DNA of 35,279 bases from an uncultured Acidobacteriia bacterium. GTDB taxonomy: Bacteria > Acidobacteriota > Terriglobia > Bryobacterales > Bryobacteraceae. Shown one piece after another: positions 7,407-16,839 of the stretch. Below the pieces are notes generated by a model. It did not search any database. It saw only the letters and a list, made by a program, of their open reading frames with translations, and had not been told where the DNA came from. Position 1 is the first letter of the stretch. The number at the start of each line of letters is the position of its first letter. The DNA lies in contig CAIKAS010000052.1 of the NCBI GenBank assembly GCA_903825445.1, forward strand, positions 1 to 35,279, read 5' to 3'. Position numbers and translations under genes: made by a program.

Positions 7407-7412
7407 TATACT
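7407..7412 (+). promoter_or_regulatory. Candidate -10 element for the PSD1-DUF1501 operon
   Basis: TATACT, five of six consensus bases, lies 33 bases before the ATG at 7446 in the short divergent gap. I see no good -35 at the proper spacing. Prediction from motif match only. Confidence 0.3.
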
Positions 7413-7445
7413 GACTGTAATTTAGCGTCCTCAAAAGCTCACAGT

Positions 7446-10400
7446 ATGCCGCTCTCCAGATATTTAGCGCTCTTGTTTGCCGCCCTGCCGCTGGCGGGCG
7501 CCACGGTGGATTTTCAGCGGGAGATTCGCCCGGTGCTTTCCGACAACTGCTTCCAGTGCCACGGGCCGGACGCAGATACACGCATGGCGGATATGCGGCT
7601 GGACCTGAAGGAATCGGTATTTCGCGCGCGCAATGAAGGCTCGGTGGTGGTGCCTGGCAAGCCAACGGATAGTCTGCTTTATCAACGCATCAGCGCCGCC
7701 GATGCGAGTGTCCGAATGCCACCGGAGTATTCGCACAAGAGCCTGACGCCGGCGCAGATCGCGAAGATCAGGCTTTGGATCGAGGAAGGCGCGGAATGGA
7801 AGGAACATTGGGCGTATCGTGCGCCTGTCAAAGCGCCCCCGCCTTCGGTAAAGAATCCGGCTTGGGTGCGGAATCCGATTGACCGTTTTGTTCTGGCGCG
7901 ACTGGAAGAGAAGGGCCTGGAGCCGGCGGCAGCGGCAGATCGGCGCACGCTGATTCGGCGCGTTGCGCTGGATCTGACCGGATTGCCGCCGACGCCCGCG
8001 GAACTGGACCTATATATAAAGGATCTTTCGCCGAATGCTTATGAGCATATGGTGGATCGATATCTCGCGTCGCCTCACTTCGGCGAGCAACGCGCGCGCT
8101 ACTGGCTGGATGTTGCCCGTTACGGCGATACGCACGGCATCCACATCGATAACTACCGCGAGATCTGGCCTTATAGGGACTGGGTAATTCAGGCCTACAA
8201 CCGCAACATGCCTTACAACCAGTTCGCGACGGAACAACTGGCGGGCGATCTGTTGCCCAACCCTACGCTTGACCAACGCATTGCGACAGGCTTTATTCGT
8301 TCCGGCACCAGCACGAACGAGGGCGGCATCATTGAAGACGAATACGCGGAGATCTATGCAAAGGACCGCGCGGAAACGGTGAGCGCGGCGTTTATGGGAC
8401 TGACGGTCGGCTGCGCCACGTGTCACGATCATAAGTTCGATCCGATTCAGCAGAAGGATTTCTACTCGCTGGGCGCATTCTTTCGAAATACAACGCAACG
8501 CGTGATGGATGACAATATTCCGGATCCGGAACCGGTTGTTTTTGTGCCAAAACAGGAGGATCGCGACGCGTGGGACAAGATCTCCGCGCAACTGGCGGAT
8601 CTACGTACGCGGATGGAGGAGATGGAGAAATCGCGGTCTAGTGCATTTCAGAACTGGCTCGCCGGGCGCGCGAAGACGGTGATGAATTCGCCGCTGGAGG
8701 ATAAGGCCGAGATTTTCTATGCGGATATTCCGACGTTTGCGAAGAGCGGAACGAACGTCAGTCTGATCGATTCGAATATGGCTGGACGGCAGGCACTGCA
8801 TTTCATTAAGCCGGTGCCGAAAACGACCGGGACGACTTCGGCCGCTGCCGCGAAGCCGGTCGACTCGCTGCCGGGCACTACCGTCAACCTGACATTTGCC
8901 GGCGCGGTGAAGCCGCCGGATGGCGTGCAGATTCTCTCCACGCCGAAGCCTGCCGATGGCGAACCGATTCCGGAGTTGGTGGATACGTCAAAGGAAGCGC
9001 CGAAACTGGATCCGGAGAAGCCGTTCAGCATCAGTCTGTCGTTCTACTATCCGAAGGCCGACCAGAACTACACGATCGCGGCGCAGAACAATTCGAAAGA
9101 TAAGAATCGCGGCTGGGTGATCGATATTACGACTCGCATGCCGGGACTCAAGCTGACCGGGGACGGCGGCCGTTCCATCGAAGTACGTGCGGCGCATTCG
9201 CAGCAACTGACGCATGAAACATGGAACACCCTGGTGTTCACGTATGACGGTTCGCGACACGAATCCGGCCTGCGGATGTATCTGAACGGGCGAACAGTCC
9301 CTATTCTGAGCAGGGGCCTGAACGATCCCGAGATTGCGGGAGATCTTGGCACGGATGCGCCGCTGATGCTGGGGCGCGCGTTTCCCGATGGCGCAATTTC
9401 CGATTTCCGCGTTTTCACACGGATGGTGACGGAGAGTGAGGCGGGTCTGCTCGCCGAATGGCCTGCAATACAGACGGCGCTCGCAGGAGAGAATACGGGC
9501 AGCGCCGACGCGGCGTTGAAAACTTACTTTTTCACTAAGGAATACGAACCTTATATTGCGCTGGCGAAAGAGCAGAACGAACTGAACGTCAAGGCCGTTC
9601 CCATCTACAAGCGCGGTGGCGTTTCACTCGTCATGGAAGAGCGCACGGATACGGAGCCGAAGGCCTGGATTCTTTACCGCGGCGCATACGACCAACGTCG
9701 CGACGAAGTTGGCGCGAACACTCCGGCCATTCTTCCGCCGATGACCTCGGCGATGCCGCGTAATCGCCTTGGCTTAGCGCAATGGCTTTTCACGGACGAT
9801 AATCCGACGACGGCGCGGGTTGCGGTGAATCGCATGTGGTCCGAGATATTCGGCACCGGCATCGTGAAGACTGCCGAAGATTTTGGCAGCCAGGGCGAAC
9901 CGCCTTCGCACCCGGAACTTCTGGACTGGCTCGCCATCGATTTCCGCGAACATGGCTGGGATATGAAACGCTTCTATAAGCAGATTGTGATGTCGGCGAC
10001 TTACCGGCAGGCTGCTGTGACGACACCTGCGAAGCTCGATAAAGATCCGGATAACCGTTTGCTCAGCCGGGGCGTTCGATTCCGTATGGATGGCGAACTG
10101 GTGCGGGATTATGCGCTGGCGGCAACGGGACTGCTTTCGCCGCAGATTGGCGGACCCAGCGTTCGGCCTTATCAGCCGGACAACGTTTGGGAAGCGGTCG
10201 CGATGGATGGCTCTAATACTCGCTATTACAAGAAGGACGCGGGCGATGCGCTTTACCGGCGGTCCCTCTACACGTTCTGGAAACGCAGTGCGCCGCCAGC
10301 CAGCATGGACATTTTCAACGCTCCAACGCGTGAGGGCTGTGTTGTGCGGCGCGAACGCACGGATACGCCGCTGCAGGCGCTGGTCACAATGAACGACGTG

Positions 10401-10706
10401 CAGTTCGTGGAAGCGGCCCGGGAACTGGCAGGACGCAGCATGCAATCGACGCTGGAGTTCGATGCACGGCTCGATTACATTGCGCTCCGGTTGCTGACGC
10501 GAACTTTGTCGCCAGCGGAACGGGTGCTTGCGAAGAGATCCTTCGACAAGTACGCTCAATATTACGGGGCACATGAGGACGAGGCACGCAAATTCCTCAA
10601 CCAGGGCGAGCATAAACCTGATCCTGCGCTGAAGCCCTCGGACTACGCAGCGCTCACCATGCTCACCAGCGAATTTCTGAATCTCGATGAGGTGCTGAAT
10701 AAATGA
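7446..10706 (+). CDS. Planctomycete-type cytochrome c domain protein (PSD1; DUF1549/DUF1553)
   Basis: A 1086-residue exported protein. A signal peptide ends near residue 19; [20 protein letters not shown] follows with a CxxCH haem site at C35-C38-H39, the planctomycete cytochrome C domain. A DUF1549 domain runs to about residue 400 and holds a second CxxCH ([14 protein letters not shown], near residue 323). Residues about 525-670 form a LamG/concanavalin-like insert ([25 protein letters not shown]), suggesting carbohydrate contact. DUF1553 fills about residues 770-1075 ([32 protein letters not shown]). Such proteins are numerous in Planctomycetes and Solibacter and are often linked to polysaccharide use, but their reaction is unproven. 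I chose the ATG at 7446 because it puts the signal peptide first. Its TGA overlaps the ATG of the DUF1501 gene. Confidence 0.92.
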   Translation: MPLSRYLALLFAALPLAGATVDFQREIRPVLSDNCFQCHGPDADTRMADMRLDLKESVFRARNEGSVVVPGKPTDSLLYQRISAADASVRMPPEYSHKSLTPAQIAKIRLWIEEGAEWKEHWAYRAPVKAPPPSVKNPAWVRNPIDRFVLARLEEKGLEPAAAADRRTLIRRVALDLTGLPPTPAELDLYIKDLSPNAYEHMVDRYLASPHFGEQRARYWLDVARYGDTHGIHIDNYREIWPYRDWVIQAYNRNMPYNQFATEQLAGDLLPNPTLDQRIATGFIRSGTSTNEGGIIEDEYAEIYAKDRAETVSAAFMGLTVGCATCHDHKFDPIQQKDFYSLGAFFRNTTQRVMDDNIPDPEPVVFVPKQEDRDAWDKISAQLADLRTRMEEMEKSRSSAFQNWLAGRAKTVMNSPLEDKAEIFYADIPTFAKSGTNVSLIDSNMAGRQALHFIKPVPKTTGTTSAAAAKPVDSLPGTTVNLTFAGAVKPPDGVQILSTPKPADGEPIPELVDTSKEAPKLDPEKPFSISLSFYYPKADQNYTIAAQNNSKDKNRGWVIDITTRMPGLKLTGDGGRSIEVRAAHSQQLTHETWNTLVFTYDGSRHESGLRMYLNGRTVPILSRGLNDPEIAGDLGTDAPLMLGRAFPDGAISDFRVFTRMVTESEAGLLAEWPAIQTALAGENTGSADAALKTYFFTKEYEPYIALAKEQNELNVKAVPIYKRGGVSLVMEERTDTEPKAWILYRGAYDQRRDEVGANTPAILPPMTSAMPRNRLGLAQWLFTDDNPTTARVAVNRMWSEIFGTGIVKTAEDFGSQGEPPSHPELLDWLAIDFREHGWDMKRFYKQIVMSATYRQAAVTTPAKLDKDPDNRLLSRGVRFRMDGELVRDYALAATGLLSPQIGGPSVRPYQPDNVWEAVAMDGSNTRYYKKDAGDALYRRSLYTFWKRSAPPASMDIFNAPTREGCVVRRERTDTPLQALVTMNDVQFVEAARELAGRSMQSTLEFDARLDYIALRLLTRTLSPAERVLAKRSFDKYAQYYGAHEDEARKFLNQGEHKPDPALKPSDYAALTMLTSEFLNLDEVLNK

Positions 10707-12262
10707 AGCCGGGGCCGAATCCACTACGACCGGATCAAGAGGGCCACTACAGCCGACTCGCGCATGAGATTGATCGCCGGGCGCGCACCGCATTCGGACC
10801 GGGCCGTCATCCGATCGATTCCATTGCCAACGCGATGCTGGAGCAGGAAACAAGGCGCAGGTTCTTCGCACGGGGCGCGCAGGGAATCGGCGCGCTGGCG
10901 CTCGGTTCAATGCTGGGAAGGAATGCGGAAGCGGCTGCGCTGCCTGGCCTCCCTCATTTCGCGCCGAAAGCCAAGCGTTGTATTTATCTGCACCTGGTGG
11001 GTGCGCCGCCGCAGATGGAAACCTTCGACTATAAGCCGAAGATGCAGGACATGTTCGATAAGGATCTGCCGGAATCCATCCGCAACGGGCAGCGCCTCAC
11101 TACGATGACGAGCGGGCAGACGCGGTTCCCTATTGCGCCGTCGATCTTCCAATTTGCGCAGTACGGTAAATCGGGCGCATGGATTTCCGAGCTGCTGCCG
11201 TACACGGCGCGCATGGCCGATGACATCGCCATCATCAAGTCGATGCATACCGAGGCTATTAATCATGAGCCGGCGATTACGTTTATCCAGACTGGCTTTA
11301 TGATTGCGGGACGGCCGTGCATTGGGTCGTGGATCAGTTACGGCCTGGGCAGTATGAACGAAAACCTGCCTACATTCGTGGTGCTGCAGGCGAAGCATTA
11401 TCACCCGAAGGCGAACGTGCAGGCGATTTCAGCGCGGCTTTGGAGTTCGGGTTTTCTATCGGGCAAGTATGCAGGTGTGGGACTGCGCAGTTCGGGCGAC
11501 CCTGTGCTGTTCATCAGCAACCCAGATGGCGTGCCGACGGAAGTGCGCCGCAGCATGCTCGACGGCCTGGCTGAGATGAATCAGATTAATTACGAGAAAC
11601 TGGGCGATCCGGAAACGAAGACGCGCATCGCGCAGTATGAAATGGCATTTCGGATGCAGGCTTCGGTGCCGGAGCTGACGGATCTTTCGAAGGAACCTGC
11701 GCGAACATGGGAGATGTATGGGGCCGATGCGAAGGAAAAGCCTGGCTCGTTTGCGAATACGTGTGTGATGGCGCGAAGACTGGCAGAGCGCGGCGTGCGT
11801 TTCGTGCAGGTTTATCACCGCGGGTGGGACGTGCACGGCAATCTGCCGGAAGTGTTGCCCGCGCAGTGCAAAGAGGTGGATCAGCCGGCGTGGGCCCTGG
11901 TGCAGGATCTGAAGCAGCGCGGCATGCTGGACGACACGCTGGTGATCATGGCGGGTGAATTCGGCCGCACGGTTTATTGCCAGGGCAAGCTGACGCACAC
12001 GGATTATGGACGCGATCATCATCCGCGCTGCTACAGCCTTTGGATGGCGGGCGGCGGAATTAAGGGTGGCGTGGTGCATGGTGAGACCGATGATTTCAGC
12101 TACAACATCACGCAGGATCCGGTGCACGTGCGGGATTTCCAGGCGACGATTCTGCACCAGTTCGGAATAGACCACGAGAAGTTTTCTTATAACTATCAGG
12201 GACTGAATGTTCGGCTGACGGGAGTGGAGAAGGCCGAACCGGTTGGGGCGATTATTGGTTGA
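10703..12262 (+). CDS. DUF1501 family Tat-exported protein
   Basis: A 519-residue protein of the DUF1501 family, related to the alkaline phosphatase/sulfatase fold. The twin-arginine signal is [20 protein letters not shown] at about residues 48-67. Later motifs include [39 protein letters not shown] and [20 protein letters not shown], the last two carrying conserved D, E and H residues that may bind metal. The ATG at 10703 overlaps the previous stop (ATGA) and has GAGGTG nine bases upstream; the ATG at 10835 ([11 protein letters not shown]) matches the usual family N-terminus more closely, so the first 44 residues are uncertain. PSD1 and DUF1501 genes are commonly paired, and coupling here implies joint function in the periplasm. 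Substrate unknown. Confidence 0.9.
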   Translation: MKPGPNPLRPDQEGHYSRLAHEIDRRARTAFGPGRHPIDSIANAMLEQETRRRFFARGAQGIGALALGSMLGRNAEAAALPGLPHFAPKAKRCIYLHLVGAPPQMETFDYKPKMQDMFDKDLPESIRNGQRLTTMTSGQTRFPIAPSIFQFAQYGKSGAWISELLPYTARMADDIAIIKSMHTEAINHEPAITFIQTGFMIAGRPCIGSWISYGLGSMNENLPTFVVLQAKHYHPKANVQAISARLWSSGFLSGKYAGVGLRSSGDPVLFISNPDGVPTEVRRSMLDGLAEMNQINYEKLGDPETKTRIAQYEMAFRMQASVPELTDLSKEPARTWEMYGADAKEKPGSFANTCVMARRLAERGVRFVQVYHRGWDVHGNLPEVLPAQCKEVDQPAWALVQDLKQRGMLDDTLVIMAGEFGRTVYCQGKLTHTDYGRDHHPRCYSLWMAGGGIKGGVVHGETDDFSYNITQDPVHVRDFQATILHQFGIDHEKFSYNYQGLNVRLTGVEKAEPVGAIIG

Positions 12263-12281
12263 GGAGTATGGCGCTTCCGGG

Positions 12282-12601
12282 CTACCCTTCCGCCAGGATA
12301 TTCCGGACGACATGCCGCGCAAGGCGCGCGAGCGCGATCGCCTTGTCCTCATCACGGGGAAGCATTTCGGCGGCATCGCCGGGGTAGCGGATGTCGACAG
12401 CAAAAGGTCCAAGCCACTTCACGTCGTCAAGAGCCGCCGCAGCATCGGGATTCGACCGAGCGACGCATGCCAGCAGACGATCAAGCTCATGTGTCTTGGG
12501 AAACTCAATCTGATAAAGGGCTCCGCTGCCTCAAGGTCGGCCTCCGCCTTCGCGATCCACTCGTTCAGCAGCGACGCCAGATCCGGGTCAAGCGGCTTCA
12601 T
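12282..12601 (-). pseudogene. HEPN-domain gene broken by an internal deletion
   Basis: From ATG 12601 the frame reads MKPLDPDLASLLNEWIAKAE then ADLEAAE, a normal HEPN (PF05168) N-terminus, and then loses similarity. In a second frame of the same strand, from about 12522 to the TAG at 12282, the rest is intact: ALYQIEFPKTHELDRLLA, then DDVKWLGPFAVDIRYPGD and ARLARHVVRNILAEG. The join removes an estimated 25-30 residues, including the helix normally written HxQQAAEKYLK, and shifts the frame. The frame that is actually translated would give about 60 residues ending in unrelated sequence. The gene starts 14 bases inside the end of the nucleotidyltransferase gene, as expected for a HEPN/MNT toxin-antitoxin pair. 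A sequencing error is unlikely to remove that much sequence, so I call a real deletion. Confidence 0.8.
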
Positions 12602-12920
12602 AGAGTATGCGCCCGTACTTATTTGCCGGGTGCGCCATACCGCCGATGAAGCGCTTGGTGCGCTCGAAGCGTTCGGTCCTGATGACCAGGACATCCACCG
12701 GGTACCCAACGTCACCCAACGCGCCGCGGATCGCCACTCGCCGTTCGTGGGCGTTGGCCAACTCCGGCTCGACCATGAGCAGATCAATGTCGCTATCGGC
12801 GGTCATTTGCCCCGATGCAGCGGATCCAAACAGAATGATCCTGTCCGGTTTCGCGACCGAGAGGACACGCCGGACTATTTCGTTGAGTAGTGTTTCGTCA
12901 ACGCTGATCGGTCCCATCAT
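12588..12920 (-). CDS. MNT-type nucleotidyltransferase, probable antitoxin of a HEPN/MNT pair
   Basis: A 110-residue minimal nucleotidyltransferase. The catalytic signature G-S-x(10)-D-x-D is complete (G32, S33, D44, D46 in FGSAASGQMTADSDID), and a third acidic residue is at D76 in YPVDVLV. In characterised HEPN/MNT modules the nucleotidyltransferase neutralises the HEPN RNase, in MntA-HepT by adding AMP to it. Here the downstream HEPN gene is broken, so this enzyme appears to be an orphan that kept its active site. Two adjacent ATGs (12920, 12917) could start it; neither has a strong Shine-Dalgarno sequence. It lies 11 bases after the S10 peptidase gene on the same strand, probably by insertion rather than function. 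Confidence 0.85.
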   Translation of the reverse strand: MMGPISVDETLLNEIVRRVLSVAKPDRIILFGSAASGQMTADSDIDLLMVEPELANAHERRVAIRGALGDVGYPVDVLVIRTERFERTKRFIGGMAHPANKYGRILYEAA

Positions 12921-12931
12921 ACACAAGATTG

Positions 12932-14548
12932 TCACTTTTCCGGCAGAGAACGCCGATAAAAATCGGCGACGTCGGTTTTTAGCTTCACATGAGAATCGCT
13001 GTCGATATAAAGCATGTGGCCGGCCTGATAGAAATCCCAGGAGATGTTCTTGTGCATCTCCGGACTCAGGCCCATGTGGTTGAAGGTATATTCCACCGCA
13101 TAATACGGGGTCGCCAGATCGAAATATGAAGCCGCTATCATCACCTTCATATAGGGGTTTTTCACCATGGCGGTACGCAGCATCGCGGTGGTATCGCCGA
13201 AGGCGTTCGCCGAGCCATAATCCCACGGCTGTATGCCACCGCTGGTGTAGTAATTGAGGTCCGTCTTGTAGTCGAGTTCGTTGCGAATGTAGTTCGTGAA
13301 CATCGACGTGAAGGGCGGCAGAATGAGCGTGCTTGAAGGATCGTACTCGCTTGTCTCACCGGTATTCACGGATGACGGCCCCGTCAGCCGGCCATCGTAG
13401 CGACCGATCGTCTCATGTTTATCGCGCAGCAACTGCCGCGTGTAGTGCTGGACGTCCCAGCGGAGATTACTCTCTTCGATATAACGGGCTTCGAGGCCGG
13501 TGAACCGCACCAGCTTATCGACAATGGCCTTTCGCTCTGATGCGGTCAGATCGTCGCCCTTGGCCAGGGCCTTCGCGTAATCGTCCATCGCAAACGCCTC
13601 GGCGTCTTTGAGGAACGATTGAATATCTTTCTTCTGCAGATCCGGCGCCACCTTTTTGTGATACCAGGCGTCGGCGGCGTACGTAGGAAACTCCAGTTCG
13701 TAGACCAGATCGTCGGACCGGCTCCAGATTGTCTCCAGGTTCAGTGTTGTTCCGATGAGAACGATGCCGTTGAAGGCGATGCCCCTGTCAATCAGGTTTC
13801 CCGCAAGACCAGCAGCGCGGAAGGTTCCGTAGCTCTCGCCCGCAATGAAGAGCGGCGACATCTGCCGCGCATTCCTCTGAATATACATTCGAATAAACTC
13901 GCCGACCGATTGAATATCGCCCTGGACACCGTTCATGCGGCGCGCCACATCGGTCGACTTTGCACGGCTGTAGCCGGTACCAACAGGATCGATGAAGACC
14001 AGGTCGGATTTATCCAGCCATGTGCTTTGGTTGTCGATCAACTCATACGGCGGAGGAGGCATGGAGCCATTCGGCATCAGTTTCGGGCTGCGCGGGCCCA
14101 TACCGCCCATATGCACCCAAAGCGACGCCGAGCCTGGCCCGCCATTGAAACAGAACGTGAGGGGTCTTTTCGCCAGATCCGACGTGCCGTCCAGGGTATA
14201 GGCCATATAGAAGATGTGGGCTTCGGTCTCGCCATCGGCATTCTTCAGCGGCATCTGGGCCACAGTCGCTGTGTAACTGAGAGTGGCGCCGCCAACATTC
14301 ACCGAATGATGCGTAATCACGGGAGTCTCATCCACTTCGCTGGCCACGGTTGGCGCCGGACCAGCCGAACCCGAGGCCCCGCGTCCACCGCCGGAGCGGC
14401 CGTTGGGAGATTCTGTGGCGATTGCGGGAGCGGCGGCGCCAGGAGCTGATGGCTGCGCTCCGCGCCCTTGTCCCCGTCCACTTTGCGCAAACAGGGAGAC
14501 GGATACGGCGGCAAGGAGGAGGAATCGGAATCGAAGAACGGAGTACAT
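12932..14548 (-). CDS. Secreted serine carboxypeptidase, peptidase family S10
   Basis: A 538-residue alpha/beta-hydrolase of family S10. The signal peptide is MYSVLRFRFLLLAAVSVSLF, followed by an RG-rich linker (SGRGQGRGAQ, SGGGRGASG). Family marks are FCFNGGPGSASLWVHMGGMG (oxyanion region), DPVGTGYSRA, and the nucleophile serine in IAGESYGTFRAAGL near residue 238. The acid is probably the Asp of FDLATPYYAVEY, near residue 476, and the histidine that of YQAGHMLYID, near residue 510; all three triad positions are present. S10 enzymes remove C-terminal amino acids, often at acid pH. I start it at ATG 14548 because the open frame further upstream, to 14734, is unconserved and the signal peptide begins here. 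Divergent from the YXWGXW gene. Confidence 0.92.
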   Translation of the reverse strand: MYSVLRFRFLLLAAVSVSLFAQSGRGQGRGAQPSAPGAAAPAIATESPNGRSGGGRGASGSAGPAPTVASEVDETPVITHHSVNVGGATLSYTATVAQMPLKNADGETEAHIFYMAYTLDGTSDLAKRPLTFCFNGGPGSASLWVHMGGMGPRSPKLMPNGSMPPPPYELIDNQSTWLDKSDLVFIDPVGTGYSRAKSTDVARRMNGVQGDIQSVGEFIRMYIQRNARQMSPLFIAGESYGTFRAAGLAGNLIDRGIAFNGIVLIGTTLNLETIWSRSDDLVYELEFPTYAADAWYHKKVAPDLQKKDIQSFLKDAEAFAMDDYAKALAKGDDLTASERKAIVDKLVRFTGLEARYIEESNLRWDVQHYTRQLLRDKHETIGRYDGRLTGPSSVNTGETSEYDPSSTLILPPFTSMFTNYIRNELDYKTDLNYYTSGGIQPWDYGSANAFGDTTAMLRTAMVKNPYMKVMIAASYFDLATPYYAVEYTFNHMGLSPEMHKNISWDFYQAGHMLYIDSDSHVKLKTDVADFYRRSLPEK

Positions 14549-14676
14549 GCAGTTGATGATACATCGTCCGGAGGCCGTTGTGCCTGGCTTTCCGACGTAC
14601 TTGCGGCGCGTTACCGGCATCCCCCGCACGATCTGGATTTCTGGCCGCGTGCAACAATGAGCGAGAGGAATACGTC

Positions 14677-15639
14677 TTGCTTTTTCGTTCGATTCGCCTG
14701 TCCCTGTTGACCGCCGCGGCATTTTGGGCGGCATTTGTGGTATCGATATCCGCTTCCGCGCAAACCGTCGTTATTACCGTCGCGCCTCCGCCGCTGCCCG
14801 TGTACCAGCAAACGGTGTGTCCCTCCGATGGCTACATTTGGACGCCCGGTTATTGGGCCTGGGATGGCGACTATTACTGGGTTCCCGGCACATGGGTCAA
14901 TCCGCCGGAGACCGGTTTTGTGTGGACCCCGGGCTACTGGGCCTGGCGCGACGGCGGTTTCTTTTTCAGCGAAGGTTATTGGGCTCCGACGATGGGCTAC
15001 TACGGGGGGATCGACTACGGTTTCGGTTACTTCGGGCATGGCTACGAAGGAGGACGCTGGAGCAACGGGCACTACGAATACAACACTGCGGTCAGCCACG
15101 TTGACAAGAACGTCGAGCGCAACGTTTACAGCATTGACTACAAAGATTCCCCCAGCAGGATCAGCTACAACGGGGGCAAGGGTGGCGTTATGCTCAGCCC
15201 GTCGGAGCCGGAGTCAAAGACTTCCGCTCTTACCGGCACACAAGTCCCGCCGACTCCCTCGCAGATCCAGCATGCGTGGGCGGCCAGGAACGATCCCAAC
15301 CAGCACTTCGCATCAAATCATGGCTTGCCGCGCACTATAGCAACCAATTTCCCGACCACTGCGGTTCATCCGAACGAACTGCCTCCAGTGCATCCCGTTG
15401 CGCCAAATACGGGAAGCGCGGACCTGGATCACAAGATTCAGCAGCAGCAGGATAGCCTGGTTGCAAAGCAGAAGCAGGAACTTCAGAAGCTGCAACAGAA
15501 ACAGGACGCGGAGGACCAGCAGGCGAAACAAAAGGCCGATCCGGTGAAGACGCAGCAACTGGAACAGGTGCATCGCCGGCAGACCCAGCAGCTGGTGGAA
15601 GCGCACGCGCGGCAGATGGACCAGCTCAAGCAGAAGTAG
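14677..15639 (+). CDS. YXWGXW-repeat exported protein with coiled-coil tail
   Basis: A 320-residue exported protein. I place the start at TTG 14677 because AGAGGA lies seven bases upstream and a signal peptide of about 29 residues follows. Residues about 52-110 hold aromatic repeats of the YXWGXW/BcpO type: GYIWTPGYWAW, YYWVPGTWV, GFVWTPGYWAW, and a looser GGFFFSEGYWAP. A Tyr/Gly-rich stretch follows (YYGGIDYGFGYFGHGYEGG). The last 70 residues are Gln/Lys-rich heptad-like sequence (KQKQELQKLQQKQDAEDQQ), probably a coiled coil. Proteins of this type are periplasmic or outer-membrane associated; no enzymatic role is known. The 128 bases before it, to the divergent S10 gene, hold no gene that I can see. 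Confidence 0.8.
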   Translation: MLFRSIRLSLLTAAAFWAAFVVSISASAQTVVITVAPPPLPVYQQTVCPSDGYIWTPGYWAWDGDYYWVPGTWVNPPETGFVWTPGYWAWRDGGFFFSEGYWAPTMGYYGGIDYGFGYFGHGYEGGRWSNGHYEYNTAVSHVDKNVERNVYSIDYKDSPSRISYNGGKGGVMLSPSEPESKTSALTGTQVPPTPSQIQHAWAARNDPNQHFASNHGLPRTIATNFPTTAVHPNELPPVHPVAPNTGSADLDHKIQQQQDSLVAKQKQELQKLQQKQDAEDQQAKQKADPVKTQQLEQVHRRQTQQLVEAHARQMDQLKQK

Positions 15640-15698
15640 CTCACGACGCCCGACCGCGTACGGCCTTTTAGCACTACACTGGTTTGAAGAGGCCACGA

Positions 15699-16595
15699 AT
15701 GAAACGATTAGCCGCCGCATTTGTTTTCCTGACCGCAACCGCGGCGTTCGCCCAGACACCAACGTTTGAGGTGGCCGTTGTCAAACCGTCATCCCAGGAA
15801 CAATTGCAGGCCGCCATGCGCGCTGGCCAACGGCCCAAGATCGGTGTCACCATCGACAAGAACCGGGTCGACATCTCATTTCAATCACTGTCCGATATCC
15901 TTGCGCGCGCGTATGAAGTGGCGCCATTCCAGATTTCGGGTCCCGACTTTTTGAAGACTGAACGCTTCGATATCCTCGCGAAACTGCCGACTGGCGCCAC
16001 CGAAGAACAGGTGCCGCAGATGCTCCAGGCGCTGCTTGCGGAGCGCTTCAAGCTGACCGTGCACCGCGAGAAGAAAGAAGCCGGCATTTATGCGCTTGTG
16101 GTGAGTAAGGGCGGCCTTAAGAAGATGAAGCCCGCCACCGCCGAGGAACTTGCGCCTGAACCGCAGCCCGGAGACCAGACGCAGAGCACGCCCTTCGGGA
16201 AAATGACGATCCGCCAGACGAGCAATAATGGCATGGTCGGTTTTATGCCGGGGATTGGCACGCTGAAAGTCAGTGCTGGCGCGAGCGGTGAACATATCGA
16301 AATGTCCAACCTGACGACGGAACGCTTCGCCCAATTGCTGATGTCAGGCACCGACAGGGTGGTGATCGACAAAACGGGCCTCAAGGGTGCCTATGAGGCT
16401 TCCTTCGATATTTCGATGGACGCGCCCATGGCACAATCGCCAGGTGGAGAAGGCGGCGGAGCTTCAGCCTCAGCTCCCCCTATGAACCCGATGTTTATGG
16501 CAGTGGAACAGCTTGGTTTGAAGCTGGAGCAACAGAAGGATCAGGTGGAAACGATTGTGATAGATCACATCGAAAAAACGCCGACGGATAACTGA
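15699..16595 (+). CDS. TIGR03435 family secreted protein
   Basis: A 298-residue exported protein of TIGR03435, a paralogous family strongly expanded in Solibacter and other soil Acidobacteriota. The signal peptide is MKRLAAAFVFLTATAAFAQ. Diagnostic motifs follow: FEVAVVKPS, LSDILARAYEV, ISGPDFLKTERFDILAKLP, MLQALLAERFKLTVHREKKE, YALVVSKGG, DRVVIDKTGLKGAYEASFDI, and a C-terminal VEQLGLKLEQQKDQVETIVI with DHIEKTPTDN. The conserved VVIDKTGLKGxYD/E block is complete. Function is unknown; family members often sit beside BlaR1/M56-type sensor genes, but none is adjacent here. GAAGAGG lies six bases before the ATG at 15699, which decides the start over the upstream TTG 15684. Confidence 0.93.
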   Translation: MKRLAAAFVFLTATAAFAQTPTFEVAVVKPSSQEQLQAAMRAGQRPKIGVTIDKNRVDISFQSLSDILARAYEVAPFQISGPDFLKTERFDILAKLPTGATEEQVPQMLQALLAERFKLTVHREKKEAGIYALVVSKGGLKKMKPATAEELAPEPQPGDQTQSTPFGKMTIRQTSNNGMVGFMPGIGTLKVSAGASGEHIEMSNLTTERFAQLLMSGTDRVVIDKTGLKGAYEASFDISMDAPMAQSPGGEGGGASASAPPMNPMFMAVEQLGLKLEQQKDQVETIVIDHIEKTPTDN

Positions 16596-16633
16596 ACCAG
16601 TTTCCCCGGAAGCACCGCGTTACGATCGGTTCT

Positions 16634-16825
16634 GTGACGCTCCCGACTCTCCGTGAATTTCCCAAAAAGGCCAGGGACATTCTTCGCCAAGCTGCAAGAG
16701 TGCGCTTATTCCTGTATCAGGCGATACGGAGATCGGGAAATCGCATGCCGAACCGCGAAGCTCTGATCATGGGCAGACCTGTAACCGTGGACAGCGGATT
16801 GATTTTGGAGCAGGACCGCTACTGA
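16634..16825 (+). CDS. Doubtful small open frame in the 16596-16839 gap
   Basis: A possible 63-residue product from GTG 16634 ends in MPNREALIMGRPVTVDSGLI then LEQDRY. I do not recognise it. The basic, amphipathic middle (KKARDILRQAARVRLFLYQA) looks protein-like and the ending resembles a real C-terminus, so it could be the remnant of a longer gene, but there is no clear ribosome binding site. It fills most of the 244 bases between the convergent TIGR03435 and SNF2 genes. The call may well be wrong. Confidence 0.2.
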   Translation: MTLPTLREFPKKARDILRQAARVRLFLYQAIRRSGNRMPNREALIMGRPVTVDSGLILEQDRY

Positions 16826-16839
16826 GCCAACGCGTCCCC

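Noticed and set aside
6643..7665. 340-codon minus-strand open frame overlapping two genes
   Set aside because: It crosses the promoter region and lies in another frame of the Yip1-TPR gene. The product is Arg/Pro-rich with no motif.
9774..10910. 378-codon minus-strand open frame
   Set aside because: Antisense to the DUF1553 part of the PSD1 gene, which has recognisable motifs throughout.
12518..12522. Simple one-base sequencing frameshift in the HEPN gene
   Set aside because: A single indel would leave the central helix readable in another frame. It is absent in all frames, so sequence has been deleted.
12243..12890. 215-codon plus-strand open frame
   Set aside because: It overlaps the well-supported nucleotidyltransferase and HEPN remains on the minus strand and matches no family that I know.
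14578..14676. Longer N-terminus for the YXWGXW protein from TTG 14578
   Set aside because: The extra 33 residues are not signal-like, and a better ribosome binding site precedes TTG 14677.
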